Assembly (NCBI RefSeq): GCF_900182705.1
Contig: NZ_FXTP01000008.1
Coordinates: 154,545 to 218,544, forward strand
DNA from: Gracilimonas mengyeensis
GTDB lineage: Bacteria > Bacteroidota > Rhodothermia > Balneolales > Balneolaceae
Length of the DNA stretch: 64,000 nt
Reading direction: 5' to 3'
The notes under the pieces are model-generated. The model had not been told where the DNA came from, searched no databases, and worked only from the letters and a program-made list of their open reading frames with translations. Every line of letters begins with the position of its first letter. Within the stretch, counting starts at the first letter, position 1. Of the stretch, positions 61,787-64,000 are shown in pieces. The position numbers were made by a program, and so were the translations under genes.

Positions 61787-62803
61787 TTAACCCTTTAAGC
61801 CAAAAGAGGAGGATTGGGAGCCTTTTCTATACTCCAAAGGAGATTGTCCTGTCCAGCGCTTAAAGGCTCGGTTGAATGCACTTTGCTCGGAGAAGCCGAC
61901 CTGGAACGCAATTTCACTTACGGTTTCTGATGTATTACTGAGTAAATCGGTACTAACCTGTTGCTGTGTATCTTGTACCAGCTGCCGGTACGTGTATCCT
62001 TTTTCTGAAAGTCTTCGGCTGAGGGTTCGGGTACTCATCCCCAAATGCTTCCCAATTTCTGCTGCAAAGGGGATACCACTGGGCAAGGCATCTTGGATAA
62101 GAATGCTGCTGTCATTCAGCAATTTATCCGCATTAACCTCAGCACCTTCCGCTTTCTCCTGCAGACGCTCCATCATAAATTGATTGATACTTTTATCAGC
62201 CTTCAGGGATTTCGTATCTAAATCTTCAGATCGAAAAATAATTCGGTTAAACTCCTGGCTGAACTGAACCTCGCAAGAGAAAAAATCTTCATAGGGTGTA
62301 ATATCATCCGGGGCTGAATGAGAATACGTCACTTTGATGGGCTGAATTTTCACACCGGTAATTTTCTGGATCACCGTTAAGGTGGCTACCAGGGAGCCCT
62401 CATTAGATATTTCAATTCCTCTTCTCGTCGCCTCCCTGAACATATAAATACTTCCGGTTTCTCCCTCATCCTCAACTTTGTAAATCTGGGTATCCGTCAT
62501 CAACCCAAAAAACCGCTCGCATCTTTTGAACATATCTCTGGGAGACAGACAGGTCTTCCATGCCAGACCTAAAACGTCATAGTCGTCCAGCACCATGAGT
62601 TGTCCCACACGTATCGAAAACCCGGGTTCCAGGTGTTGATCAATGATTTCGTATAAATCAAAGAGCGCTTTTGTGGGTACATACCTGGAATCATTTTGAA
62701 GAATAGAAGGAATCCCTAAATGCTCAACAGTATCAGCAGCCAGGCCTTCCCTTTCAGCCTGTTCTACCACTTTGTTAAAGATGCTTTTGATAACGAAACT
62801 CAT
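61787..62803 (-). CDS. AraC-family transcriptional regulator
   Basis: 338 aa. The C-terminal AraC DNA-binding domain (about 235-330) has two helix-turn-helix units, the second in VSEIAFQVGFSEQSAFNRAF followed by KRWTGQSPLEYRKG. The N-terminal part (FDLYEIIDQHLEPGFSIRVG) resembles the ArgR/OruR-type ligand-binding domain. Likely senses a small molecule and regulates the adjacent DUF1772 gene (inference from position). Confidence 0.92.
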   Translation of the reverse strand: MSFVIKSIFNKVVEQAEREGLAADTVEHLGIPSILQNDSRYVPTKALFDLYEIIDQHLEPGFSIRVGQLMVLDDYDVLGLAWKTCLSPRDMFKRCERFFGLMTDTQIYKVEDEGETGSIYMFREATRRGIEISNEGSLVATLTVIQKITGVKIQPIKVTYSHSAPDDITPYEDFFSCEVQFSQEFNRIIFRSEDLDTKSLKADKSINQFMMERLQEKAEGAEVNADKLLNDSSILIQDALPSGIPFAAEIGKHLGMSTRTLSRRLSEKGYTYRQLVQDTQQQVSTDLLSNTSETVSEIAFQVGFSEQSAFNRAFKRWTGQSPLEYRKGSQSSSFGLKG

Positions 62804-62908
62804 TTGCTATTCCCCTCACAGGTATCAACTGTTTTATAATTCGCCGAAGATAGGGAAATTTTGTGATAGGCCTCTTACACGGGACTGGAAGGTTTAAAAC
62901 CCGGCCAT

Positions 62909-62942
62909 AAAAAAACCCGATACCTTCGAAAAGATATCGGGT
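62909..62942 (-). terminator. Rho-independent terminator of tRNA-Leu
   Basis: On the minus strand ACCCGATATC / GGTATCGGGT hairpin with a TTTTCGAA loop, then seven T. Confidence 0.85.
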
Positions 62943-63033
62943 TGGTACCTCGGGCCGGACTCGAACCGGCACGGGCATTTTAATACCCATTGGATTTTAA
63001 GTCCAACGTGTCTACCAATTCCACCACCGAGGC
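62943..63033 (-). tRNA. tRNA-Leu (anticodon TAA), CCA encoded
   Basis: Minus strand: acceptor GCCTCGG / CCGAGGT (G1-U72 wobble), D-arm with GGTGGAATTGGTAGACAC, anticodon stem TTGGA / TCCAA with loop CTTAAAA (anticodon TAA), long variable arm typical of tRNA-Leu, T-arm CCGGTTCGAGTCCGG, discriminator A and an encoded CCA (62945-62943). The tRNA-Phe and tRNA-Pro genes in this window do not encode CCA. Confidence 0.94.
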
Positions 63034-63053
63034 AACATTTTTTTGGTAGACGC

Positions 63054-63086
63054 CAAATATACGGGTTTAACTATCACATCTTCAAA
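63054..63086 (-). promoter_or_regulatory. Bacteroidota-type promoter of tRNA-Leu
   Basis: On the minus strand TTTG (63086-63083) and, after 21 nt, TATATTTG (63061-63054), an exact TAnnTTTG match, 20 nt before the tRNA. This is the clearest -33/-7 pair in the window. Confidence 0.8.
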
Positions 63087-63261
63087 GTTCTTTTTCCAGT
63101 TTTCTGAATTATTCATCTCAAAAAGTACATTATGCTTTTTTAAAGAGTCTCAGACACTTTATTTCTTTCAAAGAAGGTCTTGCCAAGGAAAATATTAATA
63201 AATTATATGTGTTATATATGTTCAATTATTTTTACACTTCATAGAAATAGAAACTAATGAT

Positions 63262-63852
63262 ATGAAATCAACACCTGCTTCCAAGCAAATTTCCCTTTTT
63301 CATACTTCAGATATGCTTTCCCAGTACTTGGTTCTCATATCACTACCTGAGGAAATCACCAACGACGTAGTTAGCATGAAAGAATTATTCAGGGAAGAAT
63401 TTGGCAGTTTTCCTTCTGAGCACTCCGTACCGCATATTACAGTTTGCAGTTTTTTATTGATGAATAATCGCTCATCCGAAGTATTTTCATTATTCCAACA
63501 ATCTCTTCAGGATATAGCTCCATTTCAATTGGCAATCGATGGGTTTAATTACTTTGAAAACGGAGTGATCTATCTACAAATCAAACTTTCCGAGTCTTTC
63601 ACTGAAGTGAGCCAGCAGCTAAACCTGTGCAGAAAACACCTCCGTATTCGAAAGAATTACATCTCCAGCTCTGTTCCTCATATTACCATCGCAAGAGGTT
63701 TACCAAAGCAAACTCTTAGACAAGCAAAAGAACTTTGGATGCCACGGTCTTATTACAACACCTTTGAAGTAAATGAACTCACCGTTTTAAGTTATGATTT
63801 CGAAGAAAATAGATACCGAAAGCATTCCACCCTCTCTCTTAAACCTGACTAA
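63262..63852 (+). CDS. 2H phosphoesterase-like protein, second copy
   Basis: 196 aa relative of the 2'-5' RNA ligase family. Both HxT motifs are present: SVPHITVCSF near residue 57 and SVPHITIARG near residue 138. Divergent from the protein at 30793-31353 in the rest of the sequence, so it is an old paralogue or a different subfamily. The product starts at ATG 63262 (MKSTPASKQISLFHTSD). Substrate unknown; 2',3'-cyclic phosphates or 2'-5' linked RNA are the family's typical substrates. Confidence 0.78.
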   Translation: MKSTPASKQISLFHTSDMLSQYLVLISLPEEITNDVVSMKELFREEFGSFPSEHSVPHITVCSFLLMNNRSSEVFSLFQQSLQDIAPFQLAIDGFNYFENGVIYLQIKLSESFTEVSQQLNLCRKHLRIRKNYISSSVPHITIARGLPKQTLRQAKELWMPRSYYNTFEVNELTVLSYDFEENRYRKHSTLSLKPD

Positions 63853-63904
63853 CTAACAGTTTTTAAATACTATTTCTATTTCTGATCATTGATAATTCCA
63901 CACA

Positions 63905-63933
63905 TAAAAAAGCCGCCGGGGGTGCCGGCGGCT
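63905..63933 (-). terminator. Rho-independent terminator of the next gene (minus strand)
   Basis: On the minus strand AGCCGCCGG / CCGGCGGCT with a short loop, followed by six T. It belongs to the gene ending at 63970. Confidence 0.9.
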
Positions 63934-63969
63934 GTGCAGGTTCTTTTTGGTTTGTGGGAATGGATTTAC

Positions 63970-64000
63970 TTAATCAGGGTCAGCTTGCGGGTGAAGACCT
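63970..64000 (-). CDS. C-terminal end of a T9SS-sorted protein (rest outside window)
   Basis: The last 30 nt on the minus strand encode VFTRKLTLIK followed by TAA, the typical end of a T9SS type A sorting domain. Only the last residues are in the window, so the protein itself is unknown. Confidence 0.65.
   Translation of the reverse strand, partial: GLHPQADPD

Overview
The window looks like chromosome from a marine or halophilic member of the Balneolota/Bacteroidota (a Balneola/Gracilimonas/Rhodohalobacter-like organism; genus inferred). Grounds: three proteins carry C-terminal type IX secretion (T9SS) sorting domains with the NYPNPFNP motif or tail; coding starts mostly lack Shine-Dalgarno sequences; and the tRNA genes are preceded by Bacteroidota-type promoters (TTG/TTTG, about 20-21 nt, TAnnTTTG). 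Most genes are ordinary housekeeping or envelope genes. The unusual material is in the intergenic regions.

Layout. 0-4.1 kb: end of frr, then smc. 4.5-9.8 kb: minus-strand sugar-acid cluster (RraA-family protein, enolase-superfamily dehydratase, BASS-type transporter, UxuA-type mannonate dehydratase), in which all three enzymes carry export signals. 10.2-12.6 kb: lysA and an EamA transporter. 12.6-25.4 kb: exopolysaccharide locus (OPX/Wza, Wzz, Wzy-like, Wzx, four glycosyltransferases, a T9SS-secreted DUF5060/DUF4038 glycoside hydrolase). 25.4-29.6 kb: pyrB-pyrR, a lipoprotein polysaccharide deacetylase, sucC. 29.9-36.7 kb: TPR protein, 2H phosphoesterase, an OlsB/OlsA-like (GlsB/GlsA-like) amino-acid-lipid pair, MFS, quinone reductase, CPXCG protein and PNPOx-like protein. 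37-42.9 kb: lipoprotein, a broken PD-(D/E)XK (GxxExxY) gene between nonamer hairpins, gamma-glutamyltransferase, acyl-CoA dehydrogenase, a membrane PLD-like protein. 43-51.4 kb: tRNA-Phe, recJ, sugar kinase, Big2-like T9SS protein, a frameshifted lipoprotein, AI-2E family exporter, methylmalonyl-CoA epimerase. 52-56.1 kb: an Ig-repeat lipoprotein and an OmpA-family protein. 56.2-56.9 kb: tRNA-Pro cassette. 57.3-64 kb: orphan protein, DUF4402-like protein, SCO1/PCu(A)C/DoxX group, DUF1772 protein with AraC regulator, tRNA-Leu, a second 2H phosphoesterase, and the tail of another T9SS protein.

Best candidates for an undescribed system. (1) The tRNA-Pro cassette at 56.25-56.91 kb: a functional-looking tRNA-Pro(GGG), a small GIY-YIG nuclease gene whose last codons and stop lie in the D-arm of a second, 5'-truncated tRNA-Pro copy, and two tRNA-like copies whose anticodon arm is replaced by a GC-rich palindrome. 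A 33-nt direct repeat brackets the nuclease gene, as in a miniature tRNA-targeted element. (2) The 37.77-40.32 kb hairpins built from 9-nt AATCCTNNN units in alternating orientation, which bracket a decayed GxxExxY nuclease gene. (3) Further short-period repeat families (GTGTTA heptads after frr, GAATATT heptads after smc, a GGTGCAAGT inverted repeat after lysA), suggesting several families of palindromic intergenic elements in this genome.
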